The notes: generated by a model not told the origin, from the sequence alone. 64,000 nucleotides of DNA from Leptospira vanthielii serovar Holland str. Waz Holland = ATCC 700522 (GCF_000332455.1 NZ_AOGY02000070.1:59424-123423); one strand, 5' to 3'. Counted from the first letter of the stretch, positions 34,886 to 45,037 are shown. Numbers and translations: made by a program.

Positions 34886-35737
34886 TTGAACTGGAGCTTT
34901 CTTAAAACCGAAATAGAACCTGGTGACTTCCTCATCGATTGTCGTTCCCAATCAGCATATGAAGAAGAAACATTAGAAGGTGCTTACTACTATCCATTTA
35001 TCAAAAAAGCATTCGGATCTGATCCAGAATCCCAAAAGAAATTGTACGGACCGATGTTGGCAGTCGTACAAGAATTTCAAAAATCAAAAAAAACTCGAAT
35101 CATCGTTTTCGACGAGGGAATGGGAATGTTTTCCACTCGTATGGTGTATTTACTCCGCGGTATGGGAATCAAAGAAACCTATGTTCTTGGTCAAAAATGG
35201 CCTGCCACCGGAAATAAATCCAAAGGTGAGCTGAAAGTAGAACCACCGATCGCTGACAAAGTAAAACCCATCGAAGGTGTCGTAGACAAAGCCTTTATGG
35301 AACGAAATCTTACCAAACTCCAAATCTTTGATGCAAGGACAATGGACGAATACGAAGGCCGATTGCCAAGGCTTACTGCTCCAGAAGAGGGAACTCTTTG
35401 TGGACGTTTGCCAGGTGCCTTCCTGTGGGATTGGAGAAACTTGTACGATGGAGAAGCAAACCTCATCGAACGTTCTATTTTCAAAAAACGCCTAAATGGT
35501 TTTCCCTTCATGCCAGAAAGACCTACTGTCATCTATGATTACAATGGTGCTCGGTCTTGTTTATTAGCACTTATGCTTAGGGAAGCAGGGTACATTGATG
35601 TAACTACCTACCAAGGTTCTTGGTTTGAGTGGAGAAAGTCGAGCCTACCGAAACAAGCCGTTGCGATCTTTGGTGCCAAACAAGGGGTAGCAGCAGCTCC
35701 TCCTCGGGTTGGCGGGGTCGATCGCAAGAAAGTTTAA
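34886..35737 (+). CDS. Tandem rhodanese-like protein lacking catalytic cysteines
   Basis: A 283-residue protein with two rhodanese domains in the sulfurtransferase (TST) layout: [20 protein letters not shown] at the N-terminus and [18 protein letters not shown] in the second half. The active-site loop of domain 2 reads [11 protein letters not shown], so the catalytic cysteine position (V-Y-C-x-x-G-x-R) is D218. Domain 1 has [11 protein letters not shown], normal for the inactive domain. It is therefore probably not a classical thiosulfate sulfurtransferase; C225 lies five residues after the loop glycine-arginine region. TTG start with AGGAG nine bases upstream. Confidence 0.8.
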   Translation: MNWSFLKTEIEPGDFLIDCRSQSAYEEETLEGAYYYPFIKKAFGSDPESQKKLYGPMLAVVQEFQKSKKTRIIVFDEGMGMFSTRMVYLLRGMGIKETYVLGQKWPATGNKSKGELKVEPPIADKVKPIEGVVDKAFMERNLTKLQIFDARTMDEYEGRLPRLTAPEEGTLCGRLPGAFLWDWRNLYDGEANLIERSIFKKRLNGFPFMPERPTVIYDYNGARSCLLALMLREAGYIDVTTYQGSWFEWRKSSLPKQAVAIFGAKQGVAAAPPRVGGVDRKKV

Positions 35738-35796
35738 AAAAAGATTTACGAAACCCAAAACCATCGATCCACTTACTCCTGCTCCTGGAGGGGTCG

Positions 35797-38031
35797 ATGG
35801 CATCTCGTTTATTTTTCATACTATTTTCACTTATCTTTTGGGATTGTGCTTCGCGCGTCATTTCTCACATTCCTCCGACAGAAGAATCGTTTCCTTTTAG
35901 CAAACAAATTTTATGGATTCAATCCGCAAATGAACTCAGGTTAAAAAACCAGTCGCTTGATAAGGACTTTATTGAACTTTCTTTGGAGGAACCCTTTCTC
36001 CAATCTTTCACCAAAGAAACTACAGCCAAATACAGAATGGCTTCCTTTCAATTCGAAGAGACTCTCCAAAAATCTTGCACAAAACAGTCCATAGACGAAA
36101 TCAAAAAAGAAACCGGCAAAGTTACCATCAAAGGAAAGTTAACTGGTAGTGATTGTTCTAGCGATTACCAAATCGTTTTTGTTTCCAAATCCGAAACTGA
36201 AATAGAATTCAATATCACGTTAACTGATCCCACTCTCAACAGAATCCAATTCCAATACGGTTCCCATCCAGAAGAACGGATTTATGGCCTTGGGGAACAG
36301 TTTACCTATGATGAACTCAAAGGAAAAAAACCCTTCCTATTTACGGAAGAACAAGGAATTGGTCGGGGAGACCAACCCATCACAACAGGAGCAAACTTAC
36401 TGGCTGGTGCCGGTGGGAATGTTTACACAACTTATGCACCAATCCCCCACTACATCACATCCGATAATCGTTCCGTATTTTTTGAAAACAGTGGTTATGC
36501 GAACTTTGATTTTAGTAATTCGAAAAAAACAAAGGTAGAATTTTGGGATTTCCAATCAGAAAAATCTCTTACGGGAACCATTTGGCTTGGAACCTCTTCC
36601 AAAACACTCATCGAAGCCTATACTAAAAAAACGGGTAGGTTTCCGAAACTTCCTGATTGGGCTTATGGAACTTGGCTCGGTGTCCAAGGCGGAACGGAAA
36701 AAGTTTCGGCGATCGTCAAACAAGCAAAAGATGTTGGAAATCCGGTGACCGCACTTTGGATCCAAGACTGGTGTGGCCGCCGTGTGACCAATTTTGGAGA
36801 CCAACTCAAATGGCGTTGGTATGCCGATGAAACTCTTTATCCCGATTTTAAAAAATTTGTAAAATCGATGAATAATCAAAATGTACAGGTATTAGGTTAT
36901 ATCAATTCCTTCCTTGCGGACACGGATCCGAAAAAACCGGGAGATGATTTTACAAACCCCCTCTTAATAGAAGCAAAGGCAAAAGGATATCTTGTCAAAA
37001 ATCAAAATGGAGAAGACTACCTAATCCAAACCGTTGGATTTCCTGCTTATTTAATTGACCTAACCAATCCTTTGGCAGTGCGTTGGACCAAGGACTTAAT
37101 TAAGAAGAACTTAATTGGAATGGGTCTTTCCGGTTGGATGGCCGATTTTGGAGAATGGCTTCCCTACGACGCCAAACTTGCATCAGGTGTCGATGCCAAA
37201 ATCTATCATAACCGTTATCCTGTCGATTGGGCAAAGATCAATAGAGAGGCTATCAAAGAAGCGGGTATGGAAGGGAAAATTGTATTTTTCACACGTGCGG
37301 GATATAGTTATTCCAATGCCCACTCTACACTTTTTTGGGAAGGAGACCAAATGGTGAGTTTTGGAACCAATGACGGCCTTCCTTCTTCTATCATTGGTCT
37401 CACAACATCGGGTATCAGCGGTTATGCGCTCAATCACAGTGACATAGGTGGATACACTACGATTTCCAATCCACTTCGTAACTACCATAGATCCAAGGAA
37501 CTCCTTTTGCGTTGGGCAGAAGCCTCTGCCTTTACACCGGTTTTTCGTACCCACGAAGGTAATAAACCACTCAAAAATTGGCAAGTTTACACTTACACAA
37601 AACCGGATGGAACCAAATCCCTCGGTGATGAAGATACAGTGGCACTATTTGCAAAAATTGCTAAAATCCATTTTGCCCTAAAACCATATATTCAAAGTTT
37701 GGTGGAAGAAGCATCCCAAACAGGAATTCCAGTTGTCCGACATAATGCGATAGTAGAACCTGAAGATAAAAATTTATTAAAATACAAATATCAGTTTTTT
37801 TTAGGGGACGACGTTCTTGTAGCTCCTGTTGTAGAAAGTGGAGAAATTGTTCAGGATGTTTATCTCCCTCGTGGTAGGTGGCAACATCTTTGGACGGGAA
37901 CCACTTATGATGGTTATAGGAAGATACAAGTTCCTGCACCCATCGGAAAACCACCTGCCTTCCTTCGGATCGGTGGAAAGTCGGAAGCTCTCATTCGTTC
38001 TTCCCTCAGTAACATTCGGAATAAAGACTAA
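35797..38031 (+). CDS. GH31-family glycoside hydrolase lipoprotein
   Basis: A 744-residue retaining alpha-glycosidase. The nucleophile is D450 in GWMADFGEW and the acid/base D517 in WEGDQMVSF; QDWCGRRVT and NHSDIGGYT are other conserved blocks. These blocks resemble the YihQ sulfoquinovosidase branch, but the sulfonate-binding arginine expected about three residues before W in the FG-x-R-x-x-W loop appears to be Gln (FGDQLKW), so I do not call it a sulfoquinovosidase. The N-terminus (FFILFSLIFWDC) is a lipoprotein signal. ATG 35797 has a strong GGAGG. It lies 59 bp after the rhodanese gene. Confidence 0.85.
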   Translation: MASRLFFILFSLIFWDCASRVISHIPPTEESFPFSKQILWIQSANELRLKNQSLDKDFIELSLEEPFLQSFTKETTAKYRMASFQFEETLQKSCTKQSIDEIKKETGKVTIKGKLTGSDCSSDYQIVFVSKSETEIEFNITLTDPTLNRIQFQYGSHPEERIYGLGEQFTYDELKGKKPFLFTEEQGIGRGDQPITTGANLLAGAGGNVYTTYAPIPHYITSDNRSVFFENSGYANFDFSNSKKTKVEFWDFQSEKSLTGTIWLGTSSKTLIEAYTKKTGRFPKLPDWAYGTWLGVQGGTEKVSAIVKQAKDVGNPVTALWIQDWCGRRVTNFGDQLKWRWYADETLYPDFKKFVKSMNNQNVQVLGYINSFLADTDPKKPGDDFTNPLLIEAKAKGYLVKNQNGEDYLIQTVGFPAYLIDLTNPLAVRWTKDLIKKNLIGMGLSGWMADFGEWLPYDAKLASGVDAKIYHNRYPVDWAKINREAIKEAGMEGKIVFFTRAGYSYSNAHSTLFWEGDQMVSFGTNDGLPSSIIGLTTSGISGYALNHSDIGGYTTISNPLRNYHRSKELLLRWAEASAFTPVFRTHEGNKPLKNWQVYTYTKPDGTKSLGDEDTVALFAKIAKIHFALKPYIQSLVEEASQTGIPVVRHNAIVEPEDKNLLKYKYQFFLGDDVLVAPVVESGEIVQDVYLPRGRWQHLWTGTTYDGYRKIQVPAPIGKPPAFLRIGGKSEALIRSSLSNIRNKD

Positions 38032-38044
38032 GGACAAAACTCTT

Positions 38045-38872
38045 ATGAAATTTGCACTGATTGGAGACATCCATGGGTATTGGAACCATCTTGATATCGA
38101 GTATTTTAATACATCGGATTACGATTTTTTGTTTTTCACTGGTGACCTTCGTGGCAACCCAAAACTAAGCAAACTTTCTTTCCAAGGTCTCACCAAACGA
38201 GCGTATATGATTCCAGGAAATTGGGATGGCACAAGTCTCACATCCATCATTGGAGAAGTAATCCAATCCAAAATCCTGATCCAATCAGGGCAATTTGGTC
38301 AAAACAGAAGGATACGTAAACTTTCTGAACTCGTAAAACCAATTAGTTTACTTGGTTACAGTTCTTTAGTTTTATCACAGGAGTTAGACTTAAGTTTGAT
38401 TGTAGGTCGTCCTCATGCTATGGGTGGAGGACTAAGTTTTGCACCCAATATGAAAAAAACCTATATGGTTTCCAATATGGACACATCGATTGAAAAATAC
38501 AAACGCCTCATCGATGGAACAAAGGAGAAAAATTTATTCTTCCTTTCGCATAACGGTCCTTTTGGTTTGGGTGGCGCAAAAAATTCTATGTATGGAGCAG
38601 AATTCAAAAAAGAAGGTGGAGACTGGGGAGATATTGATCTGACCGAAGCCATAAGTTACGCCAAATCCATCGGGAAAAAAGTTCCCTTGGTTCTCTCAGG
38701 ACATATGCACCATTCCATTAGTAAAAAAAGAGAACGTGAAACCCATGAATACACAGGCGGAACTTTCTATGTGAACGGTGCCAAAGTCCCAAGGATTCGT
38801 GAAGGAAAACATTTCCATACAAAAATCGAATGGGACGGAGGATCTGCTACTGTGATTCCTTTGTGGGTGTAA
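38045..38872 (+). CDS. Calcineurin-like metallophosphoesterase
   Basis: A 275-residue cytoplasmic phosphoesterase with the metal-binding blocks in order: GDIHG (residue 7), FTGDLRG (about 35), PGNWD (about 60), LSHNGP (about 163) and SGHMHH (about 220). It is short and has no signal peptide. The substrate is unknown; family members hydrolyse phosphomonoesters, phosphodiesters or dinucleoside polyphosphates. It follows the GH31 gene by 13 bp and is probably cotranscribed. Confidence 0.85.
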   Translation: MKFALIGDIHGYWNHLDIEYFNTSDYDFLFFTGDLRGNPKLSKLSFQGLTKRAYMIPGNWDGTSLTSIIGEVIQSKILIQSGQFGQNRRIRKLSELVKPISLLGYSSLVLSQELDLSLIVGRPHAMGGGLSFAPNMKKTYMVSNMDTSIEKYKRLIDGTKEKNLFFLSHNGPFGLGGAKNSMYGAEFKKEGGDWGDIDLTEAISYAKSIGKKVPLVLSGHMHHSISKKRERETHEYTGGTFYVNGAKVPRIREGKHFHTKIEWDGGSATVIPLWV

Positions 38873-38882
38873 CTAAGTAAAT

Positions 38883-39287
38883 CTACCCTAGTTTGGTTTC
38901 GATTTCAATTTTTCCAGAAAGGATTTTATGCACTGGGCAAGCATTAGCTACAGAAAGTAATCTTTCTCGTTGTTCGGGGGTTAAATTTCCAGACAGTATT
39001 ACTTCCCGCACAAATTTGTGATCATCCGCAGATCGTTTATCAAGCGTTACATGAACCTCTACGGCATCCAAAGGGTATTCTTTTCTATCTGCATACATCC
39101 TGATTGTAATAGAAGTACAAGCACCCAAAGACGAAGCCAGTAACTCGGTAGGCATAGGTCCTAAATCCGTTCCCTCTTTATCTTTTGGTTCATCGGCAAT
39201 CCAACTATGTTTTCCTGACGAGATTTTTGTTTCATATTTTGTTTTAGCGGTAGATACTACCACCTTGTCTTCGAATACTGCTGTCAT
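38883..39287 (-). CDS. OsmC/Ohr-family protein
   Basis: A 134-residue protein of the OsmC/Ohr fold, a thiol-dependent peroxidase family for organic hydroperoxides. The two reactive cysteines are C57 in SLGACTSIT and C117 in [10 protein letters not shown], both in family context. There is no signal peptide. Its start overlaps the end of the upstream acyltransferase gene (ATGA), so the two are cotranscribed. The OsmC-type spacing suggests a general OsmC-like protein rather than Ohr proper. Confidence 0.9.
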   Translation of the reverse strand: MTAVFEDKVVVSTAKTKYETKISSGKHSWIADEPKDKEGTDLGPMPTELLASSLGACTSITIRMYADRKEYPLDAVEVHVTLDKRSADDHKFVREVILSGNLTPEQRERLLSVANACPVHKILSGKIEIETKLG

Positions 39288-39958
39288 TTGGATTCTCCTT
39301 TATAAATTCGTTCTGCTTCTGTAATCGCGCGGTTGCGATTGTTTAACATAGCTTCTTCAACTTTTAGACGTACCTTTTCAAATTCCTCTTCATTTAAGTT
39401 TCTAGGAACCGAAATGGGATCTCCATAAGAAACAACAAAGGTTGTGAAAGGTTTCGGAATTCTATGTTTGTCCCAGGCTCTTTCCAAAATCCATTGCCGA
39501 CTGCATTCATAATGGAAAGGAATGATGGGAACTTGAGTGACTTGGGCCGCTGCAATCAGTCCGGGTTGGACAATGAAGGCTGGACCACGAGGGCCATCGG
39601 GTGTAAACGCAGCAGGTAAGCCTTTTTTTAAATGTTGGATCACTGCCTTTAAAGCCTTAGATCCACCTTTGGAACTACTGCCACGAATGCTTGTGTTTCC
39701 AAACCTGTGCACCACTTGGTTGATGTAGTCCCCATCTTTCGATTCAGAAATCAAAACAGCAACGTTTTTACCTCGATGCAAATAAGGAGAGTACAAAACG
39801 TTCGTATGCCAAATAGAATAGATAAAAGGTTTTTTATTTTTAAATAATTCTTCGTATGCATCGTTTGTGAGAAAACGAAATTTTGAAGTGAGTCCAATCA
39901 AACGTTGGAACCAAACGACGATTAAAGGCAATAACCAAACTAAAATTTTACGTTTCAA
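39284..39958 (-). CDS. Lysophospholipid acyltransferase-like protein (DUF374-type)
   Basis: A 224-residue membrane-associated acyltransferase of the DUF374 group. The HX4D-like block is [11 protein letters not shown], the middle block KGGSKALKA and the FTPDGPRGP motif (near residue 136) are present. The N-terminus has one hydrophobic segment. Related proteins act on lipid A or lysophospholipids. The gene overlaps osmC by ATGA and lies downstream of the csrA cluster, separated by 59 bp. Confidence 0.8.
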   Translation of the reverse strand: MKRKILVWLLPLIVVWFQRLIGLTSKFRFLTNDAYEELFKNKKPFIYSIWHTNVLYSPYLHRGKNVAVLISESKDGDYINQVVHRFGNTSIRGSSSKGGSKALKAVIQHLKKGLPAAFTPDGPRGPAFIVQPGLIAAAQVTQVPIIPFHYECSRQWILERAWDKHRIPKPFTTFVVSYGDPISVPRNLNEEEFEKVRLKVEEAMLNNRNRAITEAERIYKGESK

Positions 39959-40017
39959 AGTAAAGATACTCCCGAGAGTTAAATTCCAGGGAAACGCAAA
40001 TCTAAAGAAAGATCAAG

Positions 40018-40257
40018 TTAAGTTTTCTTTTTGAACAAATCTCCAAGTTTGCCCAAATCTTCCGGTTTGATGTTAGCTCCGGCAGCTTTTTTGTTTTCTT
40101 CTTGGATTTCTTTGTACACTTCCGCCCGATGAACAGAAACATTTTTCGGAGCTTTGACTCCAATCTTTACTTGGTCACCCTTAATATCAACGATGACAAT
40201 TTCGATATCGTCACCGATCATAATCGATTGGTTACTCCTCCTTGCAAGAACTAACAC
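40018..40257 (-). CDS. csrA: Carbon storage regulator CsrA
   Basis: A 79-residue RNA-binding protein: [20 protein letters not shown] and VKIGVKAP match the CsrA beta-sheet, and the VSVHRAEVY segment follows. The C-terminal tail is a little longer than the E. coli protein. CsrA binds GGA motifs near ribosome-binding sites. In FliW-containing bacteria it represses flagellin translation and is titrated by FliW. It begins 3 bp after fliW and ends the operon. Confidence 0.96.
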   Translation of the reverse strand: MLVLARRSNQSIMIGDDIEIVIVDIKGDQVKIGVKAPKNVSVHRAEVYKEIQEENKKAAGANIKPEDLGKLGDLFKKKT

Positions 40258-40260
40258 GGA

Positions 40261-40764
40261 TTATACCTTTTCGGAAGACATCTCTTCCATCGATTCAATG
40301 ATGTTTTTACGAATCGGGTGATTTTCATCACGAGAAATACATTGTTTTCCCTTACCCTCTTTTCCGTTCAGAATGATTGGGCCTTGCAAGTTCGCAGTCA
40401 TTCCTTTGGGATTGTCATGAGGAATGGTCACAATTAAAAAAATTAATCCTTCCTTCCAACTGGAAAGGCCAATATCATGCAGTTCCTCATCAGAAACTGC
40501 CGGTTTGTAATCATTCATAAAAAGTTCAGGTTGGATTACGATAAATGCCAGTCCCGATTCTTTTGTAGATTGTAACCATTTGAAAGGACTCTCGGCACTT
40601 TCTTCGATGAGTGCATATTCATCAAATTCATCAAACCCTAACAATCCTTGCGGGAATTTTAAGATTTGTTTTGCGTCCACTTGGATGGTTCCGAAAGGTT
40701 TTGTGTGAATCGTTACCGACATTCTAGTTCCTGTAGTTTCTAATCTTTCTAATATTTCCGTCAT
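40261..40764 (-). CDS. fliW: Flagellar assembly factor FliW
   Basis: A 167-residue FliW protein, with the typical FGTIQVDAKQILKFPQGLLG opening, a FDEFDEYALIEE strand and the ESGLAFIVIQPELF middle. It antagonises CsrA by direct binding until it is sequestered by flagellin. A start at the internal MSVTIH (40722) would better match the usual length of about 150 residues, so either start is possible. It sits between flgL and csrA, the classic order. Confidence 0.94.
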   Translation of the reverse strand: MTEILERLETTGTRMSVTIHTKPFGTIQVDAKQILKFPQGLLGFDEFDEYALIEESAESPFKWLQSTKESGLAFIVIQPELFMNDYKPAVSDEELHDIGLSSWKEGLIFLIVTIPHDNPKGMTANLQGPIILNGKEGKGKQCISRDENHPIRKNIIESMEEMSSEKV

Positions 40765-40774
40765 TTAGTTTCGT

Positions 40775-42043
40775 TTACCGAAGGAAATCCATCAAAGTGG
40801 GTTTGATAATTTTAGAACCGACATTGAGCGCATAACTATGAATCGTTTCTAACCACTTCATATTCATGATGGTCTCTGGAAAATCGATTCCTTCATTTTT
40901 CGCAAGAAGTTCAGTCATATACATTTTGTCGTAAGAGACTCGATCTTCATGTTGTTCCAACCGATTCATACGAGCACCAATCGTTGCCCGATGACGAAGG
41001 ATGTTTTCCAATGCTAAGTCCAAATCCCCCAAATCCCTTCCCCCAATTCTCTCTTGGTCTTTTTGGATCAGGTCATTTCGGAGTTGGATAAGAACATCAA
41101 ATACGGAAAGGCCAGTCACTGTTGCTGATTTAGAAAAGTTGTTAGGTGGTTCACTGGCACTTGGTTCTACAAGTCCAATGTCTCGTAACACAGTTCCTCC
41201 ATCCACATCTTCCAACCAAATTTGGTGAGGTGCTGTGGAAGAAATAGAAACGTTATCTTGAGCCAGTTTACTTGCTTTTACTTCGAGAGGAGCATTATTG
41301 ATTTTATCAATCACATCATCAATGGTATCACCCACAGAAACATGAATTTCTACTCCATCAATTTTGAACTTTTGGTCGGAAGTAGCTTGGTAGGCCGAGT
41401 TATCCACTTTGGAAGTGACACTGACGTTTGTTCCCCAAAACACTTTGTTACCAGGAATGGTGATCGGGATATATTCTCCCTTTTCTATTTCACGAAGTTG
41501 TTCGCCAATATCACCCCGATACTCAACACCCACATATTGGTTTTTGAGTTCAAGACCTTGTAATCCCTTAATTTTCGATTCGATCGGTTCAAAGGGAGGA
41601 CGTTCAATCACATGACCACCAAACAAAGGTTGCCCGGTAGCATCCCGAGCATTGGCTAAATCCACAATTGCACGTAAATGTTGGTCTATCTCTTTACCGA
41701 TAGCCACTTCCAATTCAAATCCCTTGTCCCCTTGGTAAATTCCGTTTCCGGCCTGAACCGTAAGAACACGAGCTCTTTGGAAAATTTCTCCCATTTTGTC
41801 TAGAACACCATCAATCTGTTGTAACCTTTGGTATCCATCCCCAATGTTTTCCTCATACTGAGAAAGTTCATTCAGGCGTGATCGAAAGTACATTTGGTTT
41901 GTGGCAGCACCCGGATCATCGGAGGGTTTACGAATTTTTAATCCAGTCCCAAGTTGGGTTTGGGTTTCGTCCATAGCCACTTGGTGGCGGTTTAAGTTCC
42001 GCACCAAGGAATTATTCTGCATCATGTTAGTGATTCGAATCAT
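40775..42043 (-). CDS. flgL: Flagellar hook-filament junction protein FlgL (HAP3)
   Basis: A 422-residue flagellin-related hook-associated protein. The flagellin-like N-terminal coiled coil (MIRITNMMQNNSLVRNLNRH, TGLKIRKPSDDPGAATNQM) and the C-terminal helix (ILRHRATIGARMNRLEQHED) are both intact. A variable D2-like insert lies in between. It links the hook to the filament, here periplasmic endoflagella. It starts 2 bp after flgK ends. Confidence 0.95.
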   Translation of the reverse strand: MIRITNMMQNNSLVRNLNRHQVAMDETQTQLGTGLKIRKPSDDPGAATNQMYFRSRLNELSQYEENIGDGYQRLQQIDGVLDKMGEIFQRARVLTVQAGNGIYQGDKGFELEVAIGKEIDQHLRAIVDLANARDATGQPLFGGHVIERPPFEPIESKIKGLQGLELKNQYVGVEYRGDIGEQLREIEKGEYIPITIPGNKVFWGTNVSVTSKVDNSAYQATSDQKFKIDGVEIHVSVGDTIDDVIDKINNAPLEVKASKLAQDNVSISSTAPHQIWLEDVDGGTVLRDIGLVEPSASEPPNNFSKSATVTGLSVFDVLIQLRNDLIQKDQERIGGRDLGDLDLALENILRHRATIGARMNRLEQHEDRVSYDKMYMTELLAKNEGIDFPETIMNMKWLETIHSYALNVGSKIIKPTLMDFLR

Positions 42044-42045
42044 TT

Positions 42046-43959
42046 TTATACACCTAACCTATTGATGATGGTATCCAACATTTCATTGAGTGTTGAGATC
42101 ATTCTTGCGGATGCGTTATAGGACTGTTGGAACTGAACCATATTGGCCATCTCTTCATCCAAATTCACACCCATCACGGACTGACGCATATTCTCAAGTT
42201 CTACCATCAGTTCATTTTGTGTTGTATATTCTTGTTTTGCTTCGCGAGCTTCTGTTCCGAGTCTTGAAATCAGTGAGTTGTAAAAATCATCCGTTGTTTT
42301 GGAATAATCAAACATCACCGGTTTTTCTCGAAGAGCTGCGGCAATGAGAAGGGCATTGGATCCGTCTTTTTGCCCGTTAGGTGAATTGTAATCCCCAGAT
42401 CCATTCACATCCTTACCGCGAGCTGCGGCAATGTTTGCCGGATTGTTTCTTACATCTTCCGACATTTTAAAGAAAGAAGAGGGATGATACATTGGTGTGA
42501 GAGTGAGGTCCTGGGCATTCGCTTGGAATTTATTGATCTCACCTACTTTTCGGTAATCAAAAGATCCTGCCACTCCCGTTGCTGTTAGAATTCCGGTAAG
42601 ACCGACAAGGAGTTCTCCGGAGTCTTCTAAGTGACGGATCATAAAGTTTTCTTTTTTATCCAGTGGGTTTGTTGTCGCCTTTAGCGCCAACTGGTTGTCA
42701 TGCGACATGTAAGCAACCACACCCGTTTCCGAACGATTGATCCGTTTGATCACCGCATTCAAAGTGTCATCTTTGGAATAGGGAACAAGAACCTCTGTTT
42801 CCCCACCAGGACTTGCTTTTAAAAAACGCATAGTTCCTGAAATTCCAATGGGACGATCCGCATCAATGGAGGTACGGCCCGTCACTCGGAACACAGCGGT
42901 TTTGTCGTTTAGTCCATCTCCGTCGGTATCAATTTCCCCAAAGGTATTCGTGGCAAGAGCACGACTTTCAAAAAAGTTTAAATTAGTTTTTCCATTCAAA
43001 CCAAATCCATCTTTATGGATTTCATTGATGACATCCATGGCGTTGATCGCAAGTGCATCGACAGCATTGATTTTATCTACCAGGATCTTATCGCGGATTT
43101 CATAGAGAGCTTGGATACTTCCCTGACGAAGTAAAACAGTGTCCCCTGTCTGCGACCATTTCAAATCCAGAAGTCCATCGTTATTCGGATTTCCAACGAG
43201 GTCGATTTTATGAACTTTTTGTCCTTGGACAAGGATCTGTTGGCCAATAAAAACCATCAGTTCATCTTCATCACTGCGACCAATAGTAATGTCCGCCATT
43301 CCCGCAAGTTCCTGCAAAAGTTCGTCTCTTCTATCTAGAAGGTCATTCGGATTGTCACCTAATGCTTGTGATTTTGTAATTTTTTCGTTTAGAGATTTGA
43401 TATTCTCAGCAACCGTATTTAAATGATTCACCTTCGATTCAATTTCACGATTGGATTGGTCTCTTAATAGGGAAAGTTTTCTATACACATCTTCCATACG
43501 GGATCCAAGAGCTTCTGCTTTCTCTTGGACCACAGCTCTATGTGCGGTTTCTTCTGGATAGTTAGAAAGATCTTCCCAAGAAGACCAGAACTGATCCATC
43601 ATCGAACGAAGTGTCGTTCCTGTTGGTTCGTTAAAAACTGTTTCTACTTGGTATAAGTAATCGTTTTTTTTACCCCAATATTCTTTGAGAGAGGAAGAAT
43701 CAATGATACGATCATCAATGAAATTATCACGAACTCTTTCGATTTCGGAAATTTTCACACCTTGTCCAATTTGACCGGGAACTTCTGCCCGGTTGAATGC
43801 AGGATCATAAATAGGATCCATACTGTTCATTACCACTCGTTGGCGAGCATAATGTTTGTTATCCGCATTGGATATGTTATGACCTGTGGTTTGGATCGCT
43901 TGTTGGTGGACCGAAAGTCCTCGTTTCCCTACTTCAATTCCCTGGAATGTTGATCCCAT
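42046..43959 (-). CDS. flgK: Flagellar hook-associated protein FlgK (HAP1)
   Basis: A 637-residue hook-filament junction protein. The N-terminal [20 protein letters not shown] pattern and the C-terminal [20 protein letters not shown] helix, ending [10 protein letters not shown], are diagnostic. It forms the first ring after the hook. It follows the flgN-like gene by 9 bp, giving the order flgN-flgK-flgL-fliW-csrA on the minus strand. Confidence 0.96.
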   Translation of the reverse strand: MGSTFQGIEVGKRGLSVHQQAIQTTGHNISNADNKHYARQRVVMNSMDPIYDPAFNRAEVPGQIGQGVKISEIERVRDNFIDDRIIDSSSLKEYWGKKNDYLYQVETVFNEPTGTTLRSMMDQFWSSWEDLSNYPEETAHRAVVQEKAEALGSRMEDVYRKLSLLRDQSNREIESKVNHLNTVAENIKSLNEKITKSQALGDNPNDLLDRRDELLQELAGMADITIGRSDEDELMVFIGQQILVQGQKVHKIDLVGNPNNDGLLDLKWSQTGDTVLLRQGSIQALYEIRDKILVDKINAVDALAINAMDVINEIHKDGFGLNGKTNLNFFESRALATNTFGEIDTDGDGLNDKTAVFRVTGRTSIDADRPIGISGTMRFLKASPGGETEVLVPYSKDDTLNAVIKRINRSETGVVAYMSHDNQLALKATTNPLDKKENFMIRHLEDSGELLVGLTGILTATGVAGSFDYRKVGEINKFQANAQDLTLTPMYHPSSFFKMSEDVRNNPANIAAARGKDVNGSGDYNSPNGQKDGSNALLIAAALREKPVMFDYSKTTDDFYNSLISRLGTEAREAKQEYTTQNELMVELENMRQSVMGVNLDEEMANMVQFQQSYNASARMISTLNEMLDTIINRLGV

Positions 43960-43968
43960 ACGATTCTC

Positions 43969-44481
43969 CTAGGCAGTCGCGTTCAAAATGATCGCGCCTT
44001 TTTGGCCCTGCCCACGCCTTGTCGGTTGTTTGTGTGAGGTATAAACTTTTTCTTTCGATAACTCTTGCAAAGAGTCAACAGTTGTTTGCAAAAACTCTTT
44101 TCTTGTTTTTAAGAGTTTGTCATTGGTGATGATGGCGTCTTTAAGATCTGCCACTACCTTCTTTAATTCTAAAGCAAAGGTTTTTAGTTTAAAATTGGAC
44201 TCACGATCCAATTGGTTTAAAAAATTTGTAAGTGTGATGGAAGATTCGTCTTTCGCGAATTTTTCCTTTTCATAGACATCTTCGATGGCCTTCATTCGAA
44301 TTCTTTCCAATTCGGAGGCTTCTACCATAATATGATAACTTTCTTTCACGCAAGATTCCAGGGATTTTCCGTCCGCAGAATGGATTGCAGCTCTTTTTTT
44401 GCCTTCCAATTCCAGAAGGCGCTTGTAACAGTCTATTTCATTAGTAAATAAACTTCTAAGTGATTCTACCCAATCCAACAT
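43969..44481 (-). CDS. flgN: FlgN-like flagellar chaperone
   Basis: A 170-residue, mostly helical protein with a conserved-looking N-terminal helix (LFTNEIDCYKRLLELEGKKR) and an acidic/Lys-rich middle. By sequence style and position directly upstream of flgK it is FlgN, the export chaperone that keeps FlgK and FlgL unfolded before secretion. FlgN proteins diverge strongly, so the position carries much of the weight. It is probably the first gene of the operon. Confidence 0.8.
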   Translation of the reverse strand: MLDWVESLRSLFTNEIDCYKRLLELEGKKRAAIHSADGKSLESCVKESYHIMVEASELERIRMKAIEDVYEKEKFAKDESSITLTNFLNQLDRESNFKLKTFALELKKVVADLKDAIITNDKLLKTRKEFLQTTVDSLQELSKEKVYTSHKQPTRRGQGQKGAIILNATA

Positions 44482-44567
44482 GCGAATTCCTTTTCCCTTA
44501 TGGGAAGGATCGACGGATTCCGAAACTTGCTTAGGAAAATTTATAAAAATTTACTATTTTCAGGTCT

Positions 44568-44744
44568 ATGTCACTAAAATCACCTTGTACGAAAGTTTGT
44601 ATGATGGACCCAGATTCAGGGCTCTGTGCGGGCTGTTTTCGCACTATTGAAGAGATTGGGAATTGGTCTGTGATGAGTGAAGAAGAAAGGGAAAAAATTT
44701 GGAGTGAGCTCCCGCAAAGAAAGGCGGGAGGCTCTCTCAACTAA
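44568..44744 (+). CDS. DUF1289-family small Cys-rich protein
   Basis: A 58-residue protein with the family's start SPCTKVCMMD, DSGLCAGCFRT and the ending IGNWSVMSEEERE. The four cysteines (7, 11, 20, 23) probably bind a metal such as zinc or an iron-sulfur cluster. The function of the family is unknown. The last codons can form a GAGCTCCCGC...GCGGGAGGCTC hairpin (44706-44734), perhaps a terminator embedded in the gene. It is too short for many gene callers. It is divergent from flgN. Confidence 0.85.
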   Translation: MSLKSPCTKVCMMDPDSGLCAGCFRTIEEIGNWSVMSEEEREKIWSELPQRKAGGSLN

Positions 44745-44749
44745 ATTGG

Positions 44750-45037
44750 TTATTTCGAACCTTTATCAATCTTATTGCGGTGTTCTTCGCATAATCTATA
44801 GAGTTGGTCTGTAGATGGATTTTTCTTTGTAACTTTTTTTCCGCATACAATACACATCCCTTGGGTTCTTCTTCGTTTGTATAACAATTGAACTCGTTCT
44901 GCACCGGAAAGATTGTACTTACTGATTTGAAGGCGAACCCCTTTTACCAAATAGCTACCGATTGCAGACTCTTCACCTTTTTTTAGTTCGGCAAAAATCT
45001 TACTCAGCTCATCCGGTTTAATCGATTTAGGTTTCAT
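44750..45037 (-). CDS. Small protein with C-terminal CxxC...CxxH zinc-site pattern
   Basis: A 95-residue basic protein whose C-terminal third carries MCIVCGKKV and LCEEHRNKI, a Cys2-Cys-His arrangement suggestive of a zinc ribbon. The N-terminal two thirds are helical and charged, with SIKPDELSKIFAELKKGEES at the start. I do not recognise a named family. It is convergent with the DUF1289 gene, and a 215-bp gap with no recognised element lies upstream of it. Confidence 0.6.
   Translation of the reverse strand: MKPKSIKPDELSKIFAELKKGEESAIGSYLVKGVRLQISKYNLSGAERVQLLYKRRRTQGMCIVCGKKVTKKNPSTDQLYRLCEEHRNKIDKGSK

Noticed and set aside
35797..38031. Sulfoquinovosidase (YihQ) label for the GH31 lipoprotein
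   Set aside because: The sulfonate-binding arginine appears replaced by Gln, so the specific label is not supported.
44482..44567. Sigma-28-type promoter before flgN
   Set aside because: A TAAG...GTCGATCC-like sequence is seen on the minus strand, but the spacing is about eight rather than eleven bases and the -10 is poor.
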